The translations under genes were made by a program, and so were the position numbers. From the NCBI RefSeq assembly GCF_002309535.1, contig NZ_CP023275.1:434001-498000 (forward strand): a stretch of 64,000 nucleotides of DNA. Reading direction: 5' to 3'. Shown piece by piece: positions 26,022-35,211 of the stretch (position 1 is its first letter; each line of letters opens with the position of its first letter). This stretch comes from Sulfurospirillum diekertiae. Its GTDB lineage: Bacteria; Campylobacterota; Campylobacteria; Campylobacterales; Sulfurospirillaceae. The notes below the pieces were generated by a model. It had not been told where the DNA came from and searched no databases. It was given only the letters and a program-made list of their open reading frames with translations.

Positions 26022-26447
26022 TTAATAGGTGATTTGTTTGATAAAATATTTAGGGGATTCAACATAGCCATGTCGTTCGTAAAAACGATGCGCCTCTTTG
26101 CGCCTTTCATGACAATGTACTTCAATGCGATCGCATCCTCTCTCTTTGGCAATGTATGTGGCGTAAGCTTCGAGTTCTGATCCAATGTGATGAGAGCGCA
26201 TTGTTTCATCCACGATAAAATAACTGATACGTAAAAACGAGCCTAAAAGAGCAATTTGAGGGATTACATGTAAAGATAGAAGGGCGATTACACTGCCTTC
26301 TATTTCATAGCAAAAGAGCATTGCATCAGGGTTGGCTAAAAGCTCTTGAATGCGTTCTTTACAGAAAGAGTGTGTATTGGCATAGCCCAGCTGAGCCAGA
26401 AGTTCAACAATACGATCACTGTCTTCCGCCGTGGCATTACGTATCAT
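26022..26447 (-). CDS. GNAT-family N-acetyltransferase
   Basis: This 141-residue protein has the GNAT fold: IRNATAEDSDRIVELLAQLG at the start, the acetyl-CoA motif region VDETMRSHHIGSELEAYATY, and HERRKEAHRFYERHGYVES, typical of strand beta6/7. AGGAG precedes the start. It lies between ribA and mscL in one minus-strand run. The substrate cannot be deduced. Confidence 0.85.
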   Translation of the reverse strand: MIRNATAEDSDRIVELLAQLGYANTHSFCKERIQELLANPDAMLFCYEIEGSVIALLSLHVIPQIALLGSFLRISYFIVDETMRSHHIGSELEAYATYIAKERGCDRIEVHCHERRKEAHRFYERHGYVESPKYFIKQITY

Positions 26448-26455
26448 ACTCTCTC

Positions 26456-27019
26456 CTAAAGAAGATGTCCCATCTGTTCTTTTTTGGTTTTCAAATAACC
26501 TGCATTGAACTTATTGGAAGGAATAATCACAGGAATTCGCTCTACAATGTCGATATGTTTCAAGCTCTCAATTTTCTTAGGATTGTTGGTTAAAAGCTTA
26601 ATTTTTGTGATCTTAAAATAGTCCAAAATAAATTCGACCATCTCATAAGTGCGTTCATCATCTAAAAACCCTAGTTGATGATTGGCTTCGATGGTGTTCA
26701 AGCCTTTATCTTGTAAAGCGTACGCATTGACTTTATTGAGCAGTCCAATATTTCTACCTTCCTGACGTAAATAAATAACCATTCCGCCGTTTTGTTCGAC
26801 TGTTTTCAGCGCGAATTCAAGCTGATCTCGACAGTCACATTTAAGACTTCCTATGCTGTCTCCTGTTAAACATTCACTGTGAACGCGTACCAACGGAATC
26901 TCACCTAAAGGCTCTTTAAAAATGACTAAATGCTCTTTAATGCCTTCTTTAAATGATTGGATTTTGAATGTCCCAAAGCGTGATGGGAGGTTCGCAACCT
27001 CGGAAATTTCTATTTTCAT
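26456..27019 (-). CDS. ribA: GTP cyclohydrolase II
   Basis: This zinc enzyme opens GTP in the first step of riboflavin synthesis. The 187 residues include HSECLTGDSIGSLKCDCRDQ (zinc Cys ligands), YLRQEGRNIGLLNKVNAYAL (catalytic Arg/Tyr region) and LLTNNPKKIESLKH near the end. It is a stand-alone RibA without the RibB half. It is divergent from hemB, as in C. jejuni, where ribA-hemB-argF-hemN are neighbours. Confidence 0.94.
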   Translation of the reverse strand: MKIEISEVANLPSRFGTFKIQSFKEGIKEHLVIFKEPLGEIPLVRVHSECLTGDSIGSLKCDCRDQLEFALKTVEQNGGMVIYLRQEGRNIGLLNKVNAYALQDKGLNTIEANHQLGFLDDERTYEMVEFILDYFKITKIKLLTNNPKKIESLKHIDIVERIPVIIPSNKFNAGYLKTKKEQMGHLL

Positions 27020-27096
27020 TTTCTTTTATATCCAGTTATGCTAAAATCACTACTTTTTATAACGAGGTCTAATTTTAACCAAGATAAGGCAAAAAA
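27020..27096. promoter_or_regulatory. divergent promoter region ribA / hemB
   Basis: On the plus strand, TATGC followed by TAAAAT (27042-27047) forms an extended -10 box for hemB. The 49-nt leader after it has no good Shine-Dalgarno. Confidence 0.45.
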
Positions 27097-28071
27097 ATGT
27101 TTAAAAGATTTAGAAGACTTAGAATGAATGCAACACTTCGCTCACTCGTGCGCGAAACAACCTTGAGTATGGACGATTTTATTTATCCGTTGTTTGCTAA
27201 AAGTGGCGAAGGATTTAAAAAAGAGATCAGTTCGATGCCAGGTGTGTATCAGATGAGCATTGATGAAATCGTCAAAGAGTGTGGCAGTTTGCAAGAACTT
27301 GGCATTAACGCCATTATTTTATTTGGTATTCCTGAGGTAAAAGACAGCGTAGGAAGTGACGCGCTGTGTGAGCATGGCATTATTGCCAGTGCGATTAAAG
27401 CAGTTAAAAAAGCGTATCCCTCTATGTTTGTGGTCACCGATCTTTGTTTTTGCGAATTTACCGATCACGGACATTGTGGTATCTTAGATATGGAACACGA
27501 GAGTGTTGACAACGATGCAACCTTAGAGATTTTAGCCAAACAAGCCCTTGTGCATGCGCATGCGGGAGCGGATATGATCGCACCTTCGGGTATGATGGAT
27601 GGTATGATCGAAGCATTGCGTGAAGCATTGGATGGCGAAGGGTTTATCAACCTTCCGATTATGAGTTATTCGACTAAATTTGCAAGTGCTTATTATGGAC
27701 CATTCCGTGATGTAGCAGAATCTGCTCCTTCTTTTGGAGATCGCAAAACCTACCAGATGGATCCAGCAAACAGAAGAGAAGCGATCGCCGAATCTGTAGA
27801 AGATGAGATGCAAGGAGCAGATATTTTAATGGTCAAACCAGCCCTTGCGTACCTTGACATCGTTCGTGACGTACGCAATGCCACGAGTACGCCATTGTGT
27901 GTTTACAACGTGAGTGGCGAGTATGCACTTTTAAAAGCGGCTGCAAAAGCAGGTGTGATTGATTACGAGCGTGTCATGATGGAGACCATGATTGCGTTTA
28001 AACGTGCTGGAGCTGACATTATCATCAGTTACCACGCGAAAGAAGTAGCTGAGATTTTAAGGAGAAAGTAA
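27097..28071 (+). CDS. hemB: delta-aminolevulinic acid dehydratase (porphobilinogen synthase)
   Basis: This enzyme condenses two 5-aminolevulinates to porphobilinogen in haem synthesis. The 324 residues include the zinc-binding Cys loop [14 protein letters not shown], and the two Schiff-base lysine regions [15 protein letters not shown] and [12 protein letters not shown]. The Cys-rich metal site marks the zinc-dependent class. It starts a plus-strand run hemB-argF-UPF0763-hemN-FeS protein. Confidence 0.95.
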   Translation: MFKRFRRLRMNATLRSLVRETTLSMDDFIYPLFAKSGEGFKKEISSMPGVYQMSIDEIVKECGSLQELGINAIILFGIPEVKDSVGSDALCEHGIIASAIKAVKKAYPSMFVVTDLCFCEFTDHGHCGILDMEHESVDNDATLEILAKQALVHAHAGADMIAPSGMMDGMIEALREALDGEGFINLPIMSYSTKFASAYYGPFRDVAESAPSFGDRKTYQMDPANRREAIAESVEDEMQGADILMVKPALAYLDIVRDVRNATSTPLCVYNVSGEYALLKAAAKAGVIDYERVMMETMIAFKRAGADIIISYHAKEVAEILRRK

Positions 28072-28145
28072 ATTCTACGCAAAGCGTAAGCATGAGTGCG
28101 GGGAATTTTATGTGGGCTTTGCCCAAATAAAAGGAGACATTGAAT
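28072..28145 (+). other. hemB-argF spacer with two mini-hairpins
   Basis: This short spacer contains two five-base-pair stems with three-base loops: TACGC-AAA-GCGTA (28076-28088) and TGGGC-TTT-GCCCA (28113-28125). AAGGAG (28131-28136) precedes the argF ATG at 28146. The hairpins might affect mRNA stability between the two cistrons; there is no T-tract, so they are not obvious terminators. Confidence 0.4.
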
Positions 28146-29072
28146 ATGAGACATTTTTTAACACTGAAAGATTATAGCAAGGCAGAGATTTTAGAGATCA
28201 TTGACTTGGCGATTAAAATTAAAAAACAAGCAAAAAAAGGCAAATATAAGCCTTACCTTGAAAATCAAACCTTAGGGATGATTTTTGAAAAAAGCAGTAC
28301 ACGTACACGCGTCAGTTTTGAAGTAGGCATTCATCAGCTCGGAGGCGTGGGCTTATTTCTCTCTTCCAATGACTTGCAACTAGGACGTGGTGAGCCTATG
28401 AAAGATACCGCGCGTGTGATTAGCCGTATGGTTGACATGGTGATGATCCGAACCTTTGCGCAAAGTACGCTCGAAGAGTTTGCGGCGTATTCACGAGTTC
28501 CTGTCATTAGTGGTCTGAGTGATTCGTACCATCCTGTACAACTGATGGCAGATTACCTCACGATGGTGGAGTATAAAAAAGATCAAAACCCTATCGTCGC
28601 TTACGTAGGAGATGGTAACAATATGACTCATTCATGGCTCATGCTCGCTTCCAAACTGGGTTTTGAGCTTCGTATCGCTACCCCTAAAGGGTATGAAGTG
28701 GATGCTAAAATTTTAGAAGATGCGCTTGCTTTTGCACAAGAGAGTGGGGCGGTCATTCACATTGGCAACGACCCGAAAGAGGCGATCACAGGTGCTACGG
28801 TTGTCACCACAGACACATGGGTTTCCATGGGGCAAGAGAGTGAAAAAGCAGCACGTGTAGCAGCATTCCAAGGCTATATGGTGGATGATGCGATGATGAG
28901 CTTAGCACAGGACGATGCGATGTTTTTACACTGTTTGCCAGCGTACCGTGATTATGAAGTGAGTGAGAGTGTCTTTGAAGCGCACGCGGATGAGATTTTT
29001 GATGAGGCAGAAAACAGACTTCATGCCCAAAAAGCCGTCATGGTATGGCTTGATAGGCACAGAAACAGCTAA
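28146..29072 (+). CDS. argF: ornithine carbamoyltransferase
   Basis: This enzyme makes citrulline from ornithine and carbamoyl phosphate in arginine synthesis. The 308 residues carry the carbamoyl-phosphate motif [12 protein letters not shown], the ornithine-side [14 protein letters not shown], and [13 protein letters not shown] prefer the ATG at 28146 (AAGGAG nine bases upstream) over a TTG two codons earlier. The stop overlaps the next start (TAATG). Confidence 0.95.
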   Translation: MRHFLTLKDYSKAEILEIIDLAIKIKKQAKKGKYKPYLENQTLGMIFEKSSTRTRVSFEVGIHQLGGVGLFLSSNDLQLGRGEPMKDTARVISRMVDMVMIRTFAQSTLEEFAAYSRVPVISGLSDSYHPVQLMADYLTMVEYKKDQNPIVAYVGDGNNMTHSWLMLASKLGFELRIATPKGYEVDAKILEDALAFAQESGAVIHIGNDPKEAITGATVVTTDTWVSMGQESEKAARVAAFQGYMVDDAMMSLAQDDAMFLHCLPAYRDYEVSESVFEAHADEIFDEAENRLHAQKAVMVWLDRHRNS

Positions 29073-29560
29073 TGGAATTTAAACGAAAAAAAGAGTTCAA
29101 GATGATAGAAAAAATTTCTAAAGGTTTGAGCGTCAGCAAACAAAAAGAACAGACAGTTTTAGAGATAGTGCCAAGTGAGGCAGAAGAAACAAAGCTTTTA
29201 CGCCTTAAAAATGGCTCGTGGGACAATGCGAAAGAACCATGGTTAGTGTATGATGAAAATCAAAAACTTCATGCACTGCTTTCGATTGATACCCTCAGTA
29301 AAATGATAGAGCATTTTAAAAAAGCGGAGCAAGAAGCTCTTTTTCTCAAATTGGAAAAAAGTATTTTGCAACAATTGCCACTGGACTTTCAAGACGTTTG
29401 GGCAGTAGCAACCGAAGAGATCAAAAAGAGTAAAAAAAGTGAAATTGATTTTGATAAATTGATCAAAAAGATCAAGAAAGATCACCCCAATCTCTTTTTA
29501 GACTTGAAAGACCTCTATTTGCCTGAAGGGGCGAGTATTATCAACGCGACAACGCGTTAG
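29072..29560 (+). CDS. UPF0763 (DUF2603) family protein
   Basis: This 162-residue hydrophilic protein is of unknown function and is characteristic of Campylobacterota, where it lies between argF and hemN as it does here. It has a conserved central core (NGSWDNAKEPWLVYDENQKL) and a Lys-rich helical C-terminal half. The start shares a base with the argF stop. An alternative ATG at 29102 would remove the first ten residues. Confidence 0.85.
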   Translation: MEFKRKKEFKMIEKISKGLSVSKQKEQTVLEIVPSEAEETKLLRLKNGSWDNAKEPWLVYDENQKLHALLSIDTLSKMIEHFKKAEQEALFLKLEKSILQQLPLDFQDVWAVATEEIKKSKKSEIDFDKLIKKIKKDHPNLFLDLKDLYLPEGASIINATTR

Positions 29561-29568
29561 GATGAAGT

Positions 29569-30942
29569 ATGATTGATTTTGATAAATTTGCTAAATATTC
29601 TAAACCAGGGCCAAGGTATACCAGTTACCCAACAGCACCTGAATTTCATGAGGGATTTACGCACCAAAGTTATGAGAGCATTTTAGCTACGCAAGATAAA
29701 AGTCGTAAACTCTCGCTCTATTTTCATCTTCCATTTTGCCGAAGTGCCTGTTACTTCTGTGGATGTAATGTTGTTTACACGAGCAAGGAAGATAAAAAAG
29801 AGCGTTACATTAGCTATCTTGAACGAGAGCTTGAATTGCTCTCTAAACATCTCGATACTTCGCGTGAAGTGATTCAGATGCACTTTGGTGGTGGTACACC
29901 AACATTTTTTAGCGCACCGCAATTGAAGCGCATTATTGGTGCTATCAGAAGCCACTTCAAAAACTTTGCCAAAGATGCTGAGATCAGCTGTGAGATCGAC
30001 CCTCGATATCTCACCAAAGAGCAGTTAGAGGTGCTTACATGTAACGGGTTTAACCGTGTCAGTTATGGTGTACAAGACTTTAACGAAGAGGTTCAAAAAG
30101 CGATCCACCGCATCCAGCCTTACGATGTGACGGACAATGTCGTTAAAATGGCAAAAAGCTCAGGTATTAAGTCGATCAATATGGACTTAATCTATGGGCT
30201 TCCGTATCAAACGTTTGAGACATTTCAAGAGACTCTTCGTTTAGCGGTATCGCTTGATCCGAGCCGTTTGGCGGTGTTTAATTATGCCCACGTGCCGTGG
30301 ATGAAAAAATCCATGCGTAAAATTGATGAGACAACACTACCTCATCCAAGCGTCAAGCTTGCTATTATGCGCTATACGATTGATTATTTAGAGTCAAATG
30401 GCTATAAAATGATCGGCATGGATCACTTTGCAAAGCCTGATGATGAGCTTTTCTTGGCGATTGAAAAAGGGGAGCTACACCGCAACTTCCAAGGATATAC
30501 CACTAAAGGCGGCGCGGACTTAATCGGTATTGGTTTGACAAGTATTGGTGAGGGTTTGAAACATTATGTTCAAAACTTCAAAGAGATGGACGCTTATGAA
30601 AAAGCGATTGATGCGGGTGTATTGCCGGTGCATCGTGGTCTGACTCTCAATGATGATGATGTGCTTAGGAAAGCTGTCATTATGGAGATGATGAGCAACT
30701 TCAAACTAAATATCGCTGGTATTGAAGCTCAGTTTGGCATCGACTTTTTTGATTATTTTGCCGATGCAGTAGCTGCCCTTGCACCGTTTGAGCAAGAAGA
30801 GTTGGTAATCGTTGATAGAGTTGCTAAAAAGATTTTAGTCAACACGACAGGCACACTGCTTATTCGCAATATTGTGATGCCTTTTGATGCATATCTCCAA
30901 AAAATCCCTGAAGATAAACGACGCTTCAGTAAAACGGTGTAA
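29569..30942 (+). CDS. hemN: oxygen-independent coproporphyrinogen III oxidase
   Basis: This radical-SAM enzyme makes protoporphyrinogen IX without oxygen. The 457 residues hold the cluster motif CRSACYFCGCN, the HFGGGTPTFF glycine-rich SAM motif and the C-terminal HemN domain. The N-terminal GPRYTSYPTAPEFHEGF matches true HemN proteins, as opposed to HemW. It ends three bases before the Fe-S protein gene. Confidence 0.95.
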   Translation: MIDFDKFAKYSKPGPRYTSYPTAPEFHEGFTHQSYESILATQDKSRKLSLYFHLPFCRSACYFCGCNVVYTSKEDKKERYISYLERELELLSKHLDTSREVIQMHFGGGTPTFFSAPQLKRIIGAIRSHFKNFAKDAEISCEIDPRYLTKEQLEVLTCNGFNRVSYGVQDFNEEVQKAIHRIQPYDVTDNVVKMAKSSGIKSINMDLIYGLPYQTFETFQETLRLAVSLDPSRLAVFNYAHVPWMKKSMRKIDETTLPHPSVKLAIMRYTIDYLESNGYKMIGMDHFAKPDDELFLAIEKGELHRNFQGYTTKGGADLIGIGLTSIGEGLKHYVQNFKEMDAYEKAIDAGVLPVHRGLTLNDDDVLRKAVIMEMMSNFKLNIAGIEAQFGIDFFDYFADAVAALAPFEQEELVIVDRVAKKILVNTTGTLLIRNIVMPFDAYLQKIPEDKRRFSKTV

Positions 30943-30945
30943 CAG

Positions 30946-32208
30946 ATGTTTAAATTTGATGTAACAAGCGATGCCTGTGTCAAGTGTGGTAAGTGTATAC
31001 CTGTTTGTACAATTCACGAAGTCAACCGTGATGAAGTTACCAGTCCCAGAGGTTTCCTTGATCTTCTAGGTGCCTATCAACGAGGTGAACTTGAACTGGA
31101 CAAAAATGCTAAAAGTATTTTTGAAAGCTGTTTTTTATGCACCAACTGCGTAAGTGTCTGTCCGAACGATTTGCCAGTCGATATGCTGATAGAGCAAGCA
31201 CGTAATGACATTCGCAAAAAATTTGGGCTTGCATGGTACAAAAAACTCGCCTTTTTCTTGCTTCGCAATCGTAACATCATGGATGTTCTTGCACGCTTTG
31301 GCTTTATGTTCCAAACCTGTGGTTTTAAAATCGTGGAGAAAAAAAGCTCCATGTATCTGCGAAACTTTCCCATTATCAAGATGGACAGACTTTTCCCAAG
31401 TCTCGCAAAAAAGACCTTCTTAAACTCCCATCCCGATGTCATTCACAACGGTGGCAAAGGCAAAGTGGGCATTTTCATCGGCTGTTTAGCCAATTACATG
31501 TATACCGACATCGGTAAGTCACTTCTAGAGATTTTGAAAGAGTTGCAGATAGATGCGTATCTTATCAAACAGCAAAAATGCTGTGGTGCACCTCAATACT
31601 TTACAGGCGATTTTGACAGCGTGGATTATCTGGCAAAATTTAACATTGAGTACATCGAAGGCTTTGTAAACGAACTTGATGCCATCATTATTCCTGAAGC
31701 AACGTGTAGTGCGATGATCAAAGAGGACTACGCGCATTTTTTCCATGACCAACCTGAATGGAAAGCACGTGCCATTGCCATCAAACCTCACATTTTTATG
31801 GCAACGGAATACCTAGAAAAAAAGACGAACCTCGCTGAAATCTTGGCTACCAAAGCTCGTAAAAGTGAAGTAGTCACCTACCATGACCCATGCCACGCGC
31901 GCAAAATGCAAGGCGTTTGGAAAGAGCCACGTAACCTCATTTCTCAAAACTACGTCATTAAAGAGATGAGCGACCCGAACCGCTGTTGTGGTTTTGGAGG
32001 CGTTACGATGCAAACAGGAAATTACCGCTTTGCCAAAGCCGCAGGACTTCCGAAAGCCGCGATGATCAAAGAGACGGGCGCAGAGTATGTGAGTGCCGAG
32101 TGTAGTGCGTGTCGCATGCAACTAGGCGATGCAATGCACGGTCAAAAAGTGGACGCTATCTTTAAAAATCCAATCGAATTGATTGCTAAAGCACTTCGAG
32201 AGGGTTAA
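30946..32208 (+). CDS. GlcF/HdrD-like iron-sulfur oxidoreductase subunit
   Basis: This 420-residue protein has two N-terminal [4Fe-4S] motifs (CVKCGKCIPVC; CFLCTNCVSVCP) and two CCG domains (KCCGAPQYFTGD; then HDPCHARKMQG with CCGFGGVTMQT and SAECSACRMQLG). Such proteins pair with FAD-linked dehydrogenases (glycolate, lactate, glycerol-3-phosphate) or work like HdrD. No flavoprotein partner is next to it; a homologue also follows hemN in Campylobacter. The electron donor is unknown. Confidence 0.85.
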   Translation: MFKFDVTSDACVKCGKCIPVCTIHEVNRDEVTSPRGFLDLLGAYQRGELELDKNAKSIFESCFLCTNCVSVCPNDLPVDMLIEQARNDIRKKFGLAWYKKLAFFLLRNRNIMDVLARFGFMFQTCGFKIVEKKSSMYLRNFPIIKMDRLFPSLAKKTFLNSHPDVIHNGGKGKVGIFIGCLANYMYTDIGKSLLEILKELQIDAYLIKQQKCCGAPQYFTGDFDSVDYLAKFNIEYIEGFVNELDAIIIPEATCSAMIKEDYAHFFHDQPEWKARAIAIKPHIFMATEYLEKKTNLAEILATKARKSEVVTYHDPCHARKMQGVWKEPRNLISQNYVIKEMSDPNRCCGFGGVTMQTGNYRFAKAAGLPKAAMIKETGAEYVSAECSACRMQLGDAMHGQKVDAIFKNPIELIAKALREG

Positions 32209-32356
32209 GTTAAACGCTTACATGTAAAGCTTTTCAACTTTACATGTAAACAGAATACTTCTTAAAACAGAAAACTTTTGAGTCAATACTTCAGAGCAAT
32301 CTAGAATAATTTGAGTATACTAAATCGCAGAACACTTTCTTTAGATGAGGTACATC
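32209..32356. promoter_or_regulatory. intergenic with a tandem pair of TTTACATGTAAA-type palindromes
   Basis: A one-mismatch copy (CTTACATGTAAA, 32217-32228) and an exact copy (32239-32250) sit 22 bases apart, centre to centre, just after the Fe-S protein gene. The spacing is about two helical turns. Downstream the region is AT-rich, with GAGTATACTAAAT (about 32312-32324) as a possible -10 for the next gene. Confidence 0.5.
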
Positions 32357-35194
32357 ATGAAAGCGGTAATTTCTCTTCTTTTTATACTGATATCCTTTAT
32401 GAGTTATTCACAGGCATCCAGTATTGATATTACGCCAAGTGAGCAAGCGTGGTTGGATAAAACTAAAATACTCAAAGTGCGCATCACCAAAGACCTTCCT
32501 CCGTATCAATTTATCCAAGATGGCGAATATGTTGGCATTAGTGTTGAATATATTAAATTTTTTGTAGCTATGTTTAATCTCAAAATAGAATATGTTACCG
32601 ATGGTAGCTGGACGGAAGCACTAAGACGTGTCCAAACACATGATGGTATCGATGTCATTTTGAGAGTCACTCCTAATTCGGAGCTAAAACAAACGATGCT
32701 TTTTAGCAAATCTTATTGTTCCTTTCCATTTGCTCTCCTCACCCCAAGTACACTTAAAGCAGAAAATTTTTTCGATTCAAACCCCAAAAAAATAGCCATA
32801 GTGCCAAGTTATGTCATTAACGAGAACTTAAAACAGGATTATCCTCATTTCCTTTACATGACGTATCCCAATTCACTCGAAGCAATGAGGGCAGTCAATG
32901 CACACAGTGTAGATGGGTTTATTGGCGATATTGCTATTATGAGTATGTTTGTTCAGGCTTATCATTTAGATAATGTTCGAATTTCTAATATTCCCCATTA
33001 CACGACAGAGGAGCAATCGGTTGCAACTGCAAAAGATTGGCCAGAATTTATCTCTTTATTTAACAAAATGCTCGATTCTATGCCTACAGATTTACATGTA
33101 AAAATCAAACGAAAATATTTACCTTTCGCAACATCGGAACGACCTTCTCCCATTGTTCCCGAAATCGAATTAACCGAGAGTGAAAAAGCGTATCTTCAAA
33201 AGCACCCTGTTATTAGCGTGACTAATGAGCTTAGTTGGTATCCGTATGATTTTAATGAAGATGGAGAAGCTAAAGGGTATTCTGTTGATTATATGAGACT
33301 TCTAGCCGATAAAATTGGTATCCGTTTAAATTTTATCAGTGGCACATGGCCTAATGTGTATGAAAAATTTAAAAACAGAGAGATTAGCGTAGCGCAACCA
33401 CTCATTCCCTCAGATGAGCGACATCAGAAATTTCTGTATAGCACTAAATTTATTACCATGGATCTGGCACTTGTTAGCCAAACAAAGCGTCACGATATTA
33501 ACACTATTGATGATTTAAAGGGTAAAACCGTTGGTGCAGGGAGAGCGTGGCCCACAACAAAGTATCTTAAAGAGGAGTACCCTGAGCTTACAGTTGTAGA
33601 GTATGAGACAACGAAAGAGATGTTAGAAGCGGTTGCATTTGGGCTGATTGATGCAGGAGTAGATGATGCTTTATCGGTACAATACGTCATCAGTAAAGAG
33701 ATGCTTTCCAATCTTCATATTGTCTCCAAACTTGATTTACAAAATTTAAGAGATAAAAATCTTTACATTATGATGCATCCAGAAGATGAACCCTTACAGA
33801 GTATTATTAACAAAGCTCTCAATAACGTAACGCAAGAAGAGCTTTCTACCCTTAAATCCAAATGGTCTAAAAGTATTCTTCCTAAAGAGACGAGACTTGC
33901 TTTTTCACTGGATGAGCAAATTTATTTGGCACAAAAAAAGCGTATTACGATGTGTATTGACCCTGATTGGATGCCTTTAGAGATGAACCAAAAGGGTAAG
34001 CATGTAGGAATGGCTGCAGATTATATGCATGAGATGGAACAATTTATTGGTTTGCCTATCGAGCTTGTTAATACTCAAACATGGTTAGAATCTTTAGAAT
34101 ATGCCAAAGAACGTAAGTGTGATATTTTTTCTCTTGCCATGCCTACACCCGAACGCAGACTGTATATGAATTTTACCCATCCTTATATGCAAATACCCAT
34201 CGTACTTATTTCCAATATTGATAAAGTTTTTTACACGGACATTGATATGCTGACTGGAAAATCCATTGGCATTGCAAAAGGGTATGCGTATGGTGAAATT
34301 TTAAAAGTACGATACCCCAATATGCACTTTGTGGAAGTTGCAAGTGATGCAGATGGTCTAAAGCACGTGGAGCAGAAAAAGCTTTTTGGCTATATCGGAA
34401 CACTGGCTACGGTGGCATATCAAATTCAAAAAGATTACTATGGATCACTGAAAATTGTGGGTAAATTTGATGATAAATGGGAGCTTGGTGTTGCAACGCG
34501 CAATGACGAACCTCTTTTGCTCTCTATTTTCGAAAAAGCGATTGAATCGATTGATCCAACCAAAAATCAATCGATCTTAAATAAATGGATATCGGTTAAT
34601 TATGAAGAGCGTATGAATTACACCTACATCTATTTGTTAGCCGTGATCACGGTGGTGATTATTTTAATTGTTTTGATACGACAGTATCAACTCAAAAAGT
34701 ATAATGCACAACTTGAAATTCTCTCCAATACGGATAAATTAACAGGCATTCATAACCGTTTAAAATTGGATGATATTTTAGAGTATGAAAAAAAGATATT
34801 TGATCGCGATCAGTCACCTCTTTCGATTATTATATTTGATTTGGATTATTTTAAAAATGTGAATGATAACTATGGACACAAACGAGGCGATGAGGTTCTC
34901 CAAAGTATTGCCAAAATTGTGACAAACGTTAAACGCGAAACGGATATATTTGGGCGCTGGGGTGGCGAAGAGTTTTTGCTTATCTGCCGTGATACCAACA
35001 TTAAAGGTGCAAGACATTTAGCTGAAAAAATAAGAGCAGCTATTGAGGCATATGAATTTCCTGAAATTATCTCGGTAACCGCTAGTTTTGGAACAGCACA
35101 ATTTGAAAAGTATGACAGTATTATCAAAATTTTTGACAAAGCAGATAAAGCACTTTACGAAGCCAAAGAACATGGGCGTAACCGAGTCGTTTAA
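32357..35194 (+). CDS. diguanylate cyclase with three periplasmic binding domains
   Basis: This 945-residue protein starts at the second ATG, with GAGG six bases upstream, giving a signal peptide (AVISLLFILISFMSYSQA). Three tandem amino-acid-type SBP_bac_3 modules follow (about 25-260, 280-510, 525-755; note WLDKTKILKVRI, KHPVISVTNELSWYPYD, KKRITMCIDPDWMPLEM). Then one membrane helix (YIYLLAVITVVIILIVLI) and a GGDEF domain with GRWGGEEFLL and a RETD I-site. It should couple ligand binding in the periplasm to c-di-GMP synthesis. Such modules are known in BvgS/EvgS-like sensors, usually in pairs. The ligands are unknown. Confidence 0.88.
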   Translation: MKAVISLLFILISFMSYSQASSIDITPSEQAWLDKTKILKVRITKDLPPYQFIQDGEYVGISVEYIKFFVAMFNLKIEYVTDGSWTEALRRVQTHDGIDVILRVTPNSELKQTMLFSKSYCSFPFALLTPSTLKAENFFDSNPKKIAIVPSYVINENLKQDYPHFLYMTYPNSLEAMRAVNAHSVDGFIGDIAIMSMFVQAYHLDNVRISNIPHYTTEEQSVATAKDWPEFISLFNKMLDSMPTDLHVKIKRKYLPFATSERPSPIVPEIELTESEKAYLQKHPVISVTNELSWYPYDFNEDGEAKGYSVDYMRLLADKIGIRLNFISGTWPNVYEKFKNREISVAQPLIPSDERHQKFLYSTKFITMDLALVSQTKRHDINTIDDLKGKTVGAGRAWPTTKYLKEEYPELTVVEYETTKEMLEAVAFGLIDAGVDDALSVQYVISKEMLSNLHIVSKLDLQNLRDKNLYIMMHPEDEPLQSIINKALNNVTQEELSTLKSKWSKSILPKETRLAFSLDEQIYLAQKKRITMCIDPDWMPLEMNQKGKHVGMAADYMHEMEQFIGLPIELVNTQTWLESLEYAKERKCDIFSLAMPTPERRLYMNFTHPYMQIPIVLISNIDKVFYTDIDMLTGKSIGIAKGYAYGEILKVRYPNMHFVEVASDADGLKHVEQKKLFGYIGTLATVAYQIQKDYYGSLKIVGKFDDKWELGVATRNDEPLLLSIFEKAIESIDPTKNQSILNKWISVNYEERMNYTYIYLLAVITVVIILIVLIRQYQLKKYNAQLEILSNTDKLTGIHNRLKLDDILEYEKKIFDRDQSPLSIIIFDLDYFKNVNDNYGHKRGDEVLQSIAKIVTNVKRETDIFGRWGGEEFLLICRDTNIKGARHLAEKIRAAIEAYEFPEIISVTASFGTAQFEKYDSIIKIFDKADKALYEAKEHGRNRVV

Positions 35195-35211
35195 TCTTTA
35201 CATGTAAAGTG
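35195..35211. repeat. TTTACATGTAAA palindrome between convergent gene ends
   Basis: The 17-base gap between the GGDEF gene stop and the convergent MFS gene stop is almost entirely made of one exact TTTACATGTAAA (35197-35208). No other terminator is visible here. Confidence 0.6.

Noticed and set aside
30946-32208. Calling the Fe-S protein a heterodisulfide reductase or glycolate oxidase subunit outright
   Set aside because: Domain order fits both, but no flavoprotein partner is encoded nearby, so only the family is stated.
32209-32260. CRISPR-like or direct-repeat array at the palindrome pair
   Set aside because: Only two copies, 22 bases apart, with no spacer pattern and no cas genes.
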